From the NCBI GenBank assembly GCA_013289665.1, contig JABCZN010000007.1, positions 62,001-126,000 on the forward strand: a stretch of 64,000 bases of DNA, in the 5' to 3' direction. Of this stretch, positions 54,023-63,021 are shown piece by piece. Position 1 is the first letter of the stretch, and every line of letters starts with the position of its first letter. A program made the position numbers and the translations under genes. Under the pieces are notes generated by a model. It did not search any database. It had not been told where the DNA came from and saw only the letters and a list, made by a program, of their open reading frames with translations. The stretch is from Acidobacteriota bacterium (GTDB lineage: Bacteria; Acidobacteriota; Terriglobia; Acidiferrales; UBA7541).

Positions 54023-56446
54023 CTACTTGTGTGTCATCGTGAAGACGCCGTCCCATCCTACGGGCGGCTCGTCGAACAGATACTCCTGGCAGCGTTTCCA
54101 ATACATGCGGGAAGGGCCATCGTCGGGCGTGCGGTCCAGAATCTCCTGAAACGCGTGCTGGGCCGGTTCCCATTGTCGCTTGCGATAAAGCTCGCGCGCC
54201 GCGGCGAAATCATGCAGCCGTTGCTGTAATTCCTTGTATTTTGCATCCTGCCCCAGTTCCGAAAGTTTCCCCACCAGCTCGTGGATCGTCACCGGCTGCA
54301 CTTTCCCTTTTACGCGAATGATGTCCAGTTCGCGGAAAAGGAATCCGTCATTTTTGACCGTCGCATACGTGGATTCGTTCACGAGGATGTGGGTGCCGTA
54401 TTCTTTGTTCAATCCTTCCAAGCGCGAGGACAGATTCACCGTATCCCCCAGCGCCGTGTATCCATGCTGCAGTGCGGACCCCATGTTGCCCACGCTCGCA
54501 GGTCCCGAATTCAAGCCAATCCCGATGTCCAGCTTTGGCTTCCCTTCCGCTTCCCACAATAGCTGCAATTCCCGGACGCGCTTCATCATCGCAATGGCGG
54601 CGTTGCATGCGTTCACTGCATGATTTGGTTCCTCGACGGGTGCTCCCCAGAACGCCATCACGGCGTCGCCGATATATTTATCCAGCGTCCCTTGCGTTTC
54701 GAACACGATATTCGTCATGTCCGACAAATATCCGTTCAGAAAAATCGCCAACTCCTGCGCGTCCAGCTTTTCTGAAATTGTCGTGAATCCCCGGATGTCG
54801 CTGAACATCACAGTGATTTCCGTCTTGCGTGGCTCTACCAGTTTCGGATTCACCAGCAGCCGCCGGATCACCTCAGGGTTCAGGTATCGAGCAAACTCCC
54901 TCCTCACCTTGCGTTTTTCCTTTTCCTCCACCAGGGCGCGGTAGAGCGATACCATCATCACGTTCGCCGTCAGCGTCCCGGCGGGCAGTGCGAAGTTCAG
55001 CCAATAGCCGCGCACAAAGGCGACATAAATCAGCAATCCGAACGGCAACAGCAGCGCCAGGCCAAACCACATCCACCGCGGCGAAACCAGTGCCATCGCG
55101 GTTCCCACCGGTATTCCGAAAATCAGAATCAGCAGCAGGTCCAGAATTTCCTGGTGCGCTCCGCGAATCAGGAATCCGTTGTTCAGCATGTTGTCAATCA
55201 CATTGGCGTGTACTTCCAGCCCGGGATAGTCAATGCCACCGTAAGGCGGAGTGCGCAGGTCGCCGATTCCCGTCGCCGAAGCGCCCACCAGCACAATCTT
55301 GTCGCGAAAGGTTCCCGGTTTGCATTTGTGATTCACCACGTCGGCGATGGGGTAATACGGATACGTTTCACGCGGCCCGCGATAATTGATCAGCACGCGG
55401 CCCAACCAATCCGGTTTCACAGTCAGCTTTTCGCCGAATTGCAGCGACGCCACGCCAGTCGGCCCGTAGTTCACCGTGACCTGCTCGGTCTTTAGTCCCA
55501 GGTAGAGCCGCAGGGTCTGCACTTCCAGCGAGCCATAGAGGTCAATGTCGTCCGGATTGCTGGAGCGCCCGAAGGGCAGCACCAGCAGCGCGCGCCGCAA
55601 CACTCCATCGGCATCGGACGAAATATTGAAAAATCCGATGGACGTTTTTTCGTCGTTCTCTGGCGGCGCAAGTTGTGGAATGTTCGCAATCGTCGCGGTG
55701 AAAAGCGTGCCTTCAAACTGGTAGCTGTTCAGCAGGGAAGCGAAGTCGGCCTTGCCCGTGGCCGGATTGAGCGCGTTGCGGTTCAGTGAATACCACTGCA
55801 CCATCTCTGCATATTTATTGAGCGGCGCGTCATCGATCCCCTGGATTTCATTCGCTTGCAGGTAGAAATTTCCCAGTACCACCGGCCCGAAGCGCCGCAG
55901 CGCCGCCGCGAACTGCGAATCGGCGTCGAACTCCTTTGCCAACTCCAGAACGTGGGCTTCGAGTTTCGGGTCAGGCGGCTTGCCGTTCTTCTTGTCGCGC
56001 TCGATCTGCCCCCACAGCGCGCGAATGGGAGCAACGGTCTGGTCCGGCTTATCAAACGTCACGTCAAAGGAAACGACGCGCGCCCCATCTTCCCGCAACG
56101 CATCCAGCATCTCTCCGAAATATTTTCGCGAAAACGGCCACTTGCCGAGCACCTCCTGCGAGCGCTGATCGATCGCCACCACAACGATGCGGGGATCGGG
56201 GGGTGTGTACTTCGCCGGCCGGTAACGAAAGCGCGTGTCCAGCGTGCTGTATTCGAATCGCTTCAGGAAATCGAACAACGGCGTATTGCGATCGCCCATG
56301 AACGTGAAAATGTACACACCCACCGACAGAATGGTAATGGCTACGCTGATCAGGAAAACCGCGCGATGGTGCCACCAAGTGGCGATGAGGTCGCGGAAGC
56401 GGTACATGCTTCCGTGCTGGCGGCCTCCTTCGGGCGCGGTTGGCAT
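54023..56446 (-). CDS. CHASE2-domain class III adenylate/guanylate cyclase
   Basis: An 807-residue membrane sensor. TM1 (about 30-52) is followed by a CHASE2 sensor domain (about 60-405; RIVVVAIDQRSQEVLGKWPFSR, KIVLVGASATGIGDLR), then three TM segments (about 430-505) and a cyclase domain (about 540-710). Catalytic motifs are VMFSDIRGFTTISE with a metal Asp, DKYIGDAVMAFWG and LGDTVNLSSRLE. The tail has a TPR-like helical part. ATG 56407 is an alternative start. It lies 16 bases after the FHA gene. Confidence 0.92.
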   Translation of the reverse strand: MPTAPEGGRQHGSMYRFRDLIATWWHHRAVFLISVAITILSVGVYIFTFMGDRNTPLFDFLKRFEYSTLDTRFRYRPAKYTPPDPRIVVVAIDQRSQEVLGKWPFSRKYFGEMLDALREDGARVVSFDVTFDKPDQTVAPIRALWGQIERDKKNGKPPDPKLEAHVLELAKEFDADSQFAAALRRFGPVVLGNFYLQANEIQGIDDAPLNKYAEMVQWYSLNRNALNPATGKADFASLLNSYQFEGTLFTATIANIPQLAPPENDEKTSIGFFNISSDADGVLRRALLVLPFGRSSNPDDIDLYGSLEVQTLRLYLGLKTEQVTVNYGPTGVASLQFGEKLTVKPDWLGRVLINYRGPRETYPYYPIADVVNHKCKPGTFRDKIVLVGASATGIGDLRTPPYGGIDYPGLEVHANVIDNMLNNGFLIRGAHQEILDLLLILIFGIPVGTAMALVSPRWMWFGLALLLPFGLLIYVAFVRGYWLNFALPAGTLTANVMMVSLYRALVEEKEKRKVRREFARYLNPEVIRRLLVNPKLVEPRKTEITVMFSDIRGFTTISEKLDAQELAIFLNGYLSDMTNIVFETQGTLDKYIGDAVMAFWGAPVEEPNHAVNACNAAIAMMKRVRELQLLWEAEGKPKLDIGIGLNSGPASVGNMGSALQHGYTALGDTVNLSSRLEGLNKEYGTHILVNESTYATVKNDGFLFRELDIIRVKGKVQPVTIHELVGKLSELGQDAKYKELQQRLHDFAAARELYRKRQWEPAQHAFQEILDRTPDDGPSRMYWKRCQEYLFDEPPVGWDGVFTMTHK

Positions 56447-56462
56447 TGGTGTGGGTGAGTGA

Positions 56463-57188
56463 CTATTCGCGGAAAATAAAATTCATTCGCACGCCGCAGA
56501 TTTCGATCAAATCGCCGTCGTTCAACCTTACGGTTCCCGTAATCGGAGTGCCATTCACCGTCGGCACTTTGTCGCCCGTGCCGAGATAGTAGCCGTCGTC
56601 GCGCTGGTTGATCTGCGCGGCCATCTTGGGCTTGAACCACCCCTTCAATCGCACGGTCGCCATAGGCGATTTCCCGATCACCGTCAGCTTATTGGTGAGG
56701 GTGAATTCTTTTATGTCAATCTTGCCGCTCAGAATCACCAGCGTGGCCACCTTCATCCGTCCCGCCGAGAATTGCGCCCGCTCACCCATGGCGGCCGCCT
56801 GCTGCAGCATCTCGCGCCGTACCTTGGTGTCCAGCACCATGGTTTCATTGATTTTCGGTGCGGCCGTCTTGCGCCCGGTGTCCCAGGGAATCGCGGCGTC
56901 GGCGGTTGCGTCCACCTTGATGTGGTGCTTTCCGACCCAGATCGAATCGCCGTCGTGCAGCGTGGCGCGTTCCACCCGCAGGTCGTTCACAAACGTTCCA
57001 TTCAAGCTGTCCAGGTCTTCCACCACCAGGCGCCCGGCTTCGAAATACACGCGCGCGTGATAATTGGAGACCGCGAGATTATCGACGGGAAGATCATTGT
57101 CCGGCGAGCGGCCAATCGTCACCGGGCGGCTGCCGATCGGCACTTCTTTCACCAGCTTGTTTTCAAACATCAGGCTGAGTTTCGCCAT
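56463..57188 (-). CDS. Double FHA-domain protein
   Basis: 241 residues. The first FHA domain (about 5-95) has the full phosphothreonine-binding set: TIGRSPDNDL, SNYHARV and SLNGTFVN. A helical linker follows. A second FHA-like domain (about 160-241) keeps VIGKS and TVNGTPI but lacks the Ser and His of the binding loop. GGAGG lies 7 bases before ATG 57188. It probably reads threonine phosphorylation and links the PP2C and cyclase encoded around it (inference). Confidence 0.88.
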   Translation of the reverse strand: MAKLSLMFENKLVKEVPIGSRPVTIGRSPDNDLPVDNLAVSNYHARVYFEAGRLVVEDLDSLNGTFVNDLRVERATLHDGDSIWVGKHHIKVDATADAAIPWDTGRKTAAPKINETMVLDTKVRREMLQQAAAMGERAQFSAGRMKVATLVILSGKIDIKEFTLTNKLTVIGKSPMATVRLKGWFKPKMAAQINQRDDGYYLGTGDKVPTVNGTPITGTVRLNDGDLIEICGVRMNFIFRE

Positions 57189-57209
57189 CAAATCCCCTCC
57201 GAGGAGGTG

Positions 57210-58025
57210 CTAGTCTTTCTTGGCCCCGCCGCGCCGCATCCAGGAGAACCAACCCTTGTTGGCGTCGTCCTCGAAACGCACGACGATTACCGTTACGTTG
57301 TCAATTCCACCGTTTTCGTTCGCCAGCGCGATCAATCTTTCCGCAGCCGTCGAAGGAATAGTCTCCGCTTGCAGCGCTCCGGCAATTTCGGGCTCCGTCA
57401 CCATTCGCGTCAGCCCATCCGAGCACAGCAGCAACACATCGCGCGGAATGATTTCCACCTCATCCACGTCAATCTCCACTTCCGGATGGGCACCCAGCGC
57501 GCGCAGCAGCACGCTCTGCATTTCGCTCTCTTCCGCCTGCTGCGGAGTGATCAGTCCCCGCCGCACCTGTTCGGCTACCAGCGAGTGATCATTCGTCAAC
57601 TGCTGCAGGTTCCCGTTGCGCAGCAGGTAGGCCCGGCTGTCGCCCACGTGCGCGATGCTCATCAGGGTGTCCTTCAGCCACAAAACGGTAATTGTCGCGC
57701 CCATGCCCCGCTGCTCGGGATTCTTTTGCGCCGACTGGAAAATCTGGAAATTCGCTTGTGCCACCGCATTTTTCAGCCGCCGGGTCCGGGAACTCACGTT
57801 CGCCGGGACCTCGTCCAGCATCGTCGCGCCGGAATCTTCCTTTTCCGCTTCGCAATATTTGTTGATCACATCGACCGCCATCGCGCTGGCCACTTCACCG
57901 TGTGCTTCTCCGCCCATTCCATCCGACAGGATGAATAGATTCAGAGCTTCCACGATGCGGAAGGAGTCCTCGTTATTGGTACGCACACGTCCGACGTCTG
58001 ACAAGCCGCTACTGACGATCTGCAC
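57210..58025 (-). CDS. PP2C-type protein serine/threonine phosphatase
   Basis: 271 residues with the metal-binding motifs GRVRTNNEDSF, LSDGMGGEAHGE, HVGDSRAYLL, CSDGLTRMV and GGIDNVTVIVV. It dephosphorylates Ser/Thr phosphoproteins. GTG 58025 is preferred: AGGAG lies 5 bases before it and it gives the usual short N-terminus. A GTG at 58079 would add 18 residues. First gene of the PP2C-FHA-cyclase operon; no cognate kinase gene is in the window. Confidence 0.92.
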   Translation of the reverse strand: MQIVSSGLSDVGRVRTNNEDSFRIVEALNLFILSDGMGGEAHGEVASAMAVDVINKYCEAEKEDSGATMLDEVPANVSSRTRRLKNAVAQANFQIFQSAQKNPEQRGMGATITVLWLKDTLMSIAHVGDSRAYLLRNGNLQQLTNDHSLVAEQVRRGLITPQQAEESEMQSVLLRALGAHPEVEIDVDEVEIIPRDVLLLCSDGLTRMVTEPEIAGALQAETIPSTAAERLIALANENGGIDNVTVIVVRFEDDANKGWFSWMRRGGAKKD

Positions 58026-58154
58026 AGCCTCTCCTTCAAGCCTTGCCGTGAACACAACAGGTACCCCCGGCGCAGACACCCCGGTCTTTCTGTATTATCC
58101 ACGCTAGCAGACACCTTGCTGCTCGGAAAGGCTTTGCATCCAACTGATTACCTT

Positions 58155-58183
58155 TCAATACCTAACACTTACCCCGCTTTCAA
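58155..58183 (-). promoter_or_regulatory. Weak promoter candidate for the PP2C operon
   Basis: On the minus strand TTGAAA (58178-58183) and TATTGA (58155-58160) are 17 bases apart. The -10 match is poor (3 of 6). It is the best-spaced pair in the 264-base divergent region 58026-58289. Confidence 0.25.
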
Positions 58184-58289
58184 TTCGCAAGAATACTCGA
58201 TGTCCATGGGGGCATGGCAAGCCTCGGCACCGGCGTTTCCGGGGTTTCACACTCTTCTGTGCCGGCGAAATCTCCTCTACAATCTCGGT

Positions 58290-59162
58290 GTGCCCAACTC
58301 GTCGAACCCCCTGAAAAAGTGCTGGCTCGCCTTGACTCTGCTTTCCTTGATCGCTCAAGACCTTCCCGCGCAAGAGCCACCCCCCGCTTCGGGCGCGCGC
58401 ATTCTGATCATGCCTCGCAAGATTGTCAGCGGCGAACACGCGACACTCGCCGTCCTTGATGTCAGCGGACGCCTGACTCCAGGTGTCACCGTGGAATTTT
58501 CGAACGGTGACATGCTGAAGACTGACGCAACCGGCCGCGCAATGTTCGTCGCTCCGTTGAATGCCGAGAAGATTTATGCCGCGATTCAGGGGCGCGCTGG
58601 CCGTATAACAAGCACGATCGTCGCCGCGGTCGATTCGCCTTCCGGCACTCAGGAAGCCGCCCTGGCTCCGCGCGTGGCTTCCTTGAGCGACCGCTTTGAA
58701 TTTATGGGCCACGGCTTCTGCGGCGATGCCGATAGAAACCACGTCCTGATTCAAGGCCTGCCCGGACTTGTGCTCGCTTCCTCCCCCGCTTATCTTGCGG
58801 TTCTTCCGCCTGCCGATTTGGCACCCGGACCTGCACAAGTGCAGGTGGCTTGCGGGCAGAAGAGTTCGACTCCGTTTACGGTGGTATTTGTCTCGCTGGA
58901 ACTCGAAGCAGGCAACCGGGCACTCACTCCCGGCGAACGTCGCAAGTTGACTGTGCGGGTGAAGGGAACCACTACGAAGGTGAGTCTGGAGGCGCGGAAT
59001 CTGGCCCCGGAAGTCGCGGAGTTGCAGGGCGGCACACTTCTGCGCGCCGTGTCCAGCGGCGGCTCGGACAATGTGGCCAGTTTCGAGCTGGTGGGAAAGC
59101 AGCGCGGGAATTTTGTGATCTCGATCCGGCTGGTGGCGCCGCTCAGCGCGCCGCGTAGCTGA
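58290..59162 (+). CDS. Exported hypothetical protein with IPT/TIG-like domains
   Basis: 290 residues from a GTG. A signal peptide ends near DLPAQE. The mature part consists of beta-sandwich-like segments: an N-terminal one (GARILIMPRKIVSGEHATLAVLDVSGRL), a TIG-like one (FEFMGHGFCGDADRNHVLI, LAPGPAQVQVACGQKSSTPFTV) and a C-terminal one. Probably a surface or periplasmic binding protein. A longer upstream frame is unlikely to be coding. Function unknown. Confidence 0.65.
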   Translation: MPNSSNPLKKCWLALTLLSLIAQDLPAQEPPPASGARILIMPRKIVSGEHATLAVLDVSGRLTPGVTVEFSNGDMLKTDATGRAMFVAPLNAEKIYAAIQGRAGRITSTIVAAVDSPSGTQEAALAPRVASLSDRFEFMGHGFCGDADRNHVLIQGLPGLVLASSPAYLAVLPPADLAPGPAQVQVACGQKSSTPFTVVFVSLELEAGNRALTPGERRKLTVRVKGTTTKVSLEARNLAPEVAELQGGTLLRAVSSGGSDNVASFELVGKQRGNFVISIRLVAPLSAPRS

Positions 59163-59205
59163 GTTCGAGGGAGCGAAGCAGGAAGCTGCTTGAGGGAATC
59201 CGAAC

Positions 59206-60132
59206 ATGCCCGAGCTTCCCGACATTGTTGTCTATATCGAAGCGATGGAGCAGCGCGTGCTCGGACACGTGTTGCGGCGCGTGCGCGTCGCCGGGCCGTT
59301 TCTCCTGCGGACGGCTGAGCCTCCGGTTGATTCGGTCGAGGGGCATAAGGTTAGCGAGTTGCGACGCATTGGGAAACGGATTGCGCTCGGATTTGACAAC
59401 GGGATGTGGCTGGTGTTTCACCTGATGATTTCGGGGCGATTGCATTGGAAGAGCAAGGCGGTTGTTCCGGACGGAAGGCGGACGCTGGGCGCGTTTGAGT
59501 TTGATTCGGGAACGCTGACGCTTACAGAAGCGGGGGCGAAGAAGCGGGCTTCGCTGCATCTTTTTGCGGATGAGGCCGCGATGACAGCGATTGATCCTGG
59601 CGGGCTCGAGGCGCTACCGGCTACCCGCGACGCCTTTGCCGCCGTGCTCACTTCGGAAAACCACACCTTGAAGCGGGCGCTGACTGATCCGCATTTGTTT
59701 AGCGGAATTGGCAATGCGTATTCCGACGAGATTCTGTTTCACGGGCAGCTTTCGCCGGTTTTGCTGACGCGGCGCATGGATGGGGAAGCGATCGATCGGT
59801 TGTATCAGGCGACTCGGGAGACATTGAACTTGTGGACGAAAATGCTGCGTGAAGCGGCACGCGGAAAATTTCCTGAGAAAGTGACCGCGTTTCGGGAAGA
59901 GATGTTTGTTCACGGGCGATACGGGCTGCCTTGCCGGCGGTGCGGAACGAAGATCCAGCGGATCCGGTATGCGTCAAATGAGACGAATTATTGTCCGACC
60001 TGCCAAACGGGCGGAAAGTTGCTGGCGGACCGGGCGTTGAGCCGGTTGCTCCGCGAGGATTGGCCGAGATCGCCGGATGAGATGGACGAGCGGATTCAAA
60101 CGAAGAAAAGCGCGACACAGATCCAGGAATGA
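59206..60132 (+). CDS. Formamidopyrimidine-DNA glycosylase family protein
   Basis: A 308-residue base-excision repair enzyme. It begins MPELPDIVVY, keeping the catalytic Pro2 and Glu3 of the Fpg/Nei family but differing from the common PELPEVE. FHLMISGRL, LTDPHLFSGIGNAYSDEIL (helix-two-turn-helix) and a C-terminal zinc finger (CRRCGTKIQRIRYASNE, then CPTC) follow. It probably removes oxidised bases such as 8-oxoguanine or FapyG; the variant N-terminus leaves substrate range open. Confidence 0.88.
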   Translation: MPELPDIVVYIEAMEQRVLGHVLRRVRVAGPFLLRTAEPPVDSVEGHKVSELRRIGKRIALGFDNGMWLVFHLMISGRLHWKSKAVVPDGRRTLGAFEFDSGTLTLTEAGAKKRASLHLFADEAAMTAIDPGGLEALPATRDAFAAVLTSENHTLKRALTDPHLFSGIGNAYSDEILFHGQLSPVLLTRRMDGEAIDRLYQATRETLNLWTKMLREAARGKFPEKVTAFREEMFVHGRYGLPCRRCGTKIQRIRYASNETNYCPTCQTGGKLLADRALSRLLREDWPRSPDEMDERIQTKKSATQIQE

Positions 60133-60221
60133 AGAAAGACTCGACGCAGAGACGCACTCGCCTGATTCACTCAGGACAAGCTGAGAGTGCAGAGTTCGGG
60201 GCACACAGGAGAGTACTGGCG

Positions 60222-61373
60222 TCATGCGGAATTCTTTGTGGCGCTGGCGGGGAGCGCTAACGTGCCTTGCGCGTTTTCCAGGGCGGGAGTGGCGGCTCCA
60301 CTGGCGCCTACCAACGAATCGAGGGTGTTGTTGGCTTTGTCGAAGCGTTTGTCGGCTTCCGCGTAACTTTTTTGAGCATTCTTTAGATGCGTACCTACAG
60401 TCGCGAAATGTTCCATAAACGTGTCGAGCTGTTTGCGCAAACCGCTCAGGTTGGCGGAGAGGTGCTTAGCGTTTTCCTCGATCTGCATGCCGCGCAGGCC
60501 CATGGCGATGACGCGCAAGTTGGCGTGGAGGGTGTTTGGCGAAACGGGAAAGATGCTCCGGCTGCGGCAGTATTCATCGAGGGGTTGGCCTTTGCCGTCC
60601 ACGCTCATCAGCAGTTCGTAGAACACGGTTTCACTGGGGACGAACATCAGCGCCAGTTCGAGCGTATCTTCATCGGGCACGATGTATTTCTTGGAGATGG
60701 AATCGGCGTGGTTTTTTACGGCGGTCACGAATGCGCGGCGTGCTTCCTCGCCTTCGGCGCTCAGGCGGCGATAGGCGTCCAGGGGAAACTTGGAATCGAT
60801 AGCCATCTTCTTTTTGTCCAGCAGGAAGATCACTGCGTCGGCCGCTTCGCCGCTGCGGAAACGGTATTGCCGGGCGTATTGCGAGGGCGCCAGGGAATCT
60901 TCAAGCAAGCGCTCCAGCGTGATTTCACCGAGCGAGCCGCGGGACTTCGCTCCACCCAGAATGTTTTCGAGTGTTCGGCTGGTCTCAAACATCTGTTTGC
61001 CGGCTTGCTGGACTTCGCCGAGCTGGTTCTGAATCTGATTGATCTGCTCACGGGTGTTTTTCAGCTCCAGGGACATGGCAGCCTGGGATTCGGAAGTAAG
61101 CTTGGAGGTAATTTGCGCGGAATCCTTCACCCCGTCTTTGAGGGCAGTGGTGACGGCTTCGAGACGGATGGCGACGGTGCCGGCGATGGATTCGAGCTTG
61201 GTGGTGCTTTGCGCCTGGGTGGTGGAGAGGTTCAGCAGGTCGCGGCGCATCTCGTTCATCTGGGATTCCATCTGCTGGTTCTTTTTCTGGTCCTGGGTAT
61301 TTTGGATAAGCACCCACAAGACCAGGCCTATCAGGAGCAGGCCGAACACCGCGACTGTGGTGACGAGGGTCAT
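60222..61373 (-). CDS. rmuC: DNA recombination protein RmuC
   Basis: 383 residues. One N-terminal TM (about 5-24) is followed by a long coiled coil and the RmuC domain: GSLGEITLERLLEDSLAPSQYARQYRFRSGE, AVIFLLDKKKMAIDSKFPLDAYRRL and FVPSETVFYELLM. RmuC is thought to limit DNA rearrangements and has a nuclease-like fold. Convergent with the Fpg-type gene. Confidence 0.92.
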   Translation of the reverse strand: MTLVTTVAVFGLLLIGLVLWVLIQNTQDQKKNQQMESQMNEMRRDLLNLSTTQAQSTTKLESIAGTVAIRLEAVTTALKDGVKDSAQITSKLTSESQAAMSLELKNTREQINQIQNQLGEVQQAGKQMFETSRTLENILGGAKSRGSLGEITLERLLEDSLAPSQYARQYRFRSGEAADAVIFLLDKKKMAIDSKFPLDAYRRLSAEGEEARRAFVTAVKNHADSISKKYIVPDEDTLELALMFVPSETVFYELLMSVDGKGQPLDEYCRSRSIFPVSPNTLHANLRVIAMGLRGMQIEENAKHLSANLSGLRKQLDTFMEHFATVGTHLKNAQKSYAEADKRFDKANNTLDSLVGASGAATPALENAQGTLALPASATKNSA

Positions 61374-62065
61374 GGTTTTTCTCCCGTGGTGACGGGAAAC
61401 GGTGTTCCCACTGTAGCGGGAAGTGGGTGGACGGACAAGGCGTGGCGAAGGAGTGGAAAGCCAATTGCCGGCAGCCTACGGGTAACAGCGAAGTGAATTG
61501 GTATGGCCAATACCCCCTGCCCCCTGGTTTTGCCTGGGAGACGGAGAGAAAGGATTTAGCGGACACGGATGCGTGACTCGTTTCCCGTGATCTGTCCCGA
61601 AATGGGAACCGATGGCAGCTAAAACGCAGGACAGCTTGGGGTTTTGTAGAGAGATGAGAGTTCTCGAGCGAAGCTTGAAAGAGAGAAGAGCAAGCTGGAC
61701 GCGCAGGCGACGTACGGGGAGAGCTCGGGACACAGTACTACGCGACTGTCAGGTGAAAGCACGGCCTGAATAGATAACGTTATCAATAGACGATTACATA
61801 GTACTCCGCTTGAATGATTGTTGTATCACCCGAAGCGAAAGGCTACTCCGGCGCCGAAGCGGAAATTGTTCTGGCGGTTGCTGAGGCCGTCGGGAATTTT
61901 GGTGAGGAAATACTCGGCTTGCATCTAGGAAGCTGAGTGATCGCAAATCGTTGCCTGGTTGTAGGGACGAAGTTGTGAGGAGATCGCCGGAGGAGGCGTG
62001 CTAACGGCTGCGCGCCGAGCCGCCTCGGGCGAATGAGGCGCCACCCAAGCAACACGGGAGCGTTG
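61374..62065. other. Intergenic region with gene debris
   Basis: About 690 bases between rmuC and the next minus-strand frame. The only recognisable content is the outer-membrane protein tail at 61826-61924. Part of it (about 61755-61815) is AT-rich. No intact gene, RNA or repeat was identified. Confidence 0.5.
61826..61924 (-). pseudogene. C-terminal fragment of an outer-membrane beta-barrel protein
   Basis: On the minus strand the frame reads MQAEYFLTKIPDG, SNRQNNFRFGAG and VAFRFG before a TGA at 61826-61828. The terminal aromatic-ended beta strand (VAFRFG) and the NNFRFGAG repeat are typical of the last strands of acidobacterial outer-membrane barrels. Only about 32 codons remain, so this is a remnant. 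Confidence 0.45.
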
Positions 62066-62170
62066 CTAATTGCCGGCGAAGTGATGGAGGTGGTGCATGA
62101 CGGCGCAGCTCAGGTGGCCCAGCACGAACCAGAACACGGCTTGGAGAACTTTCTTGGTTGTAGGCGACAT
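62066..62170 (-). CDS. Possible 34-residue membrane peptide
   Basis: The ATG at 62170 opens a frame reading MSPTTKKVLQ, then a hydrophobic AVFWFVLGHLSCAVM and a histidine-rich HHLHHFAGN end. It could be a small membrane peptide. No ribosome site is visible and a longer frame continues upstream, so support is weak. Confidence 0.25.
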   Translation of the reverse strand: MSPTTKKVLQAVFWFVLGHLSCAVMHHLHHFAGN

Positions 62171-62395
62171 GCGGGAAGAGTATCCCAGCTGGGGATGGGT
62201 CAAGAATAATTGAGTGGGGGCGAGCGCCAGGGCTTGTCGATCGGGACCAGAAGAAAAGTCCACCCCAAGACCCAGACAGAAAAACCGAGCCTTCGCGTTT
62301 CTGTGTTTTGGGCGTGGGTCAAAGTGTCGTCCTTGAATCGATGGTAGCTCGAGGGCAGCGAGGACGTAGTCTGTCCGGGCCACCCCAGTAGGGCG

Positions 62396-62827
62396 TTAGT
62401 AAGATTTGCTGAAGTAACCTGCTGCTAGCCAGTAGACGGGAGGACTGTTGGCGGGGATTTTCATGGTATTGCCACAGTCTTTCTGGGGGCAGCGGAAGAT
62501 TTGTTCGCTGGATTTGGGGTCGATCCTTTCGAGAAACATTACGTTTCCGGCTTCATCGGAGCAGAGGACCTGGGATTCGTTCCTGTGGAGCTTGAGGCTG
62601 GAAGAGCCGGTTACAAACCAGTGGTCCTGGACTCTTTCCACGGCAAAGTAGCCCATTTCGGGGGAATAGTTTTGCGTGCAGTGTTCGACCGGGCAATTGC
62701 AGAGGAAAAGATTCGCTGGCTCCGGGCGGTTTGATACTGCTTTTCCTGACTCGTCGGCGTTGGTGACCATGGCAACGAAATGCCTGGGGCAAAGAGGCCT
62801 GGGTTCGCCAGTTGGTTGGAGAGTCAC
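62396..62827 (-). CDS. Cysteine-rich hypothetical protein
   Basis: 143 residues from a GTG, without a signal peptide. Cysteines occur in LCPRH, LFLCNCPVEHC, VLCSDEAG and FRCPQKDCGNTM, suggesting two zinc-binding knuckles. The later part has YFAVERVQDHWFVTGSS. The nearest neighbour upstream is the polyphenol oxidase gene (194 bases away, same strand). Function unknown. Confidence 0.55.
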   Translation of the reverse strand: MTLQPTGEPRPLCPRHFVAMVTNADESGKAVSNRPEPANLFLCNCPVEHCTQNYSPEMGYFAVERVQDHWFVTGSSSLKLHRNESQVLCSDEAGNVMFLERIDPKSSEQIFRCPQKDCGNTMKIPANSPPVYWLAAGYFSKSY

Positions 62828-62894
62828 GACAGAGCGATTCTAGTCCTGGGCACGGGGGAGTGTAAACGGGAGTATCCCTGGTCAGTAATAGCGG

Positions 62895-62916
62895 AGGGCG
62901 GGCGTGAAGCCGCCCT
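62895..62916. repeat. Intergenic palindrome AGGGCGG / CCGCCCT
   Basis: Perfect 7-base arms (62895-62901, 62910-62916) around GCGTGAAG. It lies between the polyphenol oxidase and the cysteine-rich gene and resembles the other short GC-rich palindromes. Confidence 0.45.
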
Positions 62917-63021
62917 AGAGAGGACGCTGGCTGTTAAATGCGGATGCTGTCTGGCGGGCTCCGGGCGGTCCCAAACGACGTCGACCCTTCTCTGGACGAG
63001 GGCGCAGGGCATGGCTCCGGT

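Noticed and set aside
56772..57938. 388-residue plus-strand open frame
   Set aside because: It spans antisense across the FHA and PP2C genes and their junction; both sense genes have full catalytic or binding motifs.
60387..61496. 369-residue plus-strand open frame
   Set aside because: It is antisense to rmuC, which has clear family motifs and a better start.
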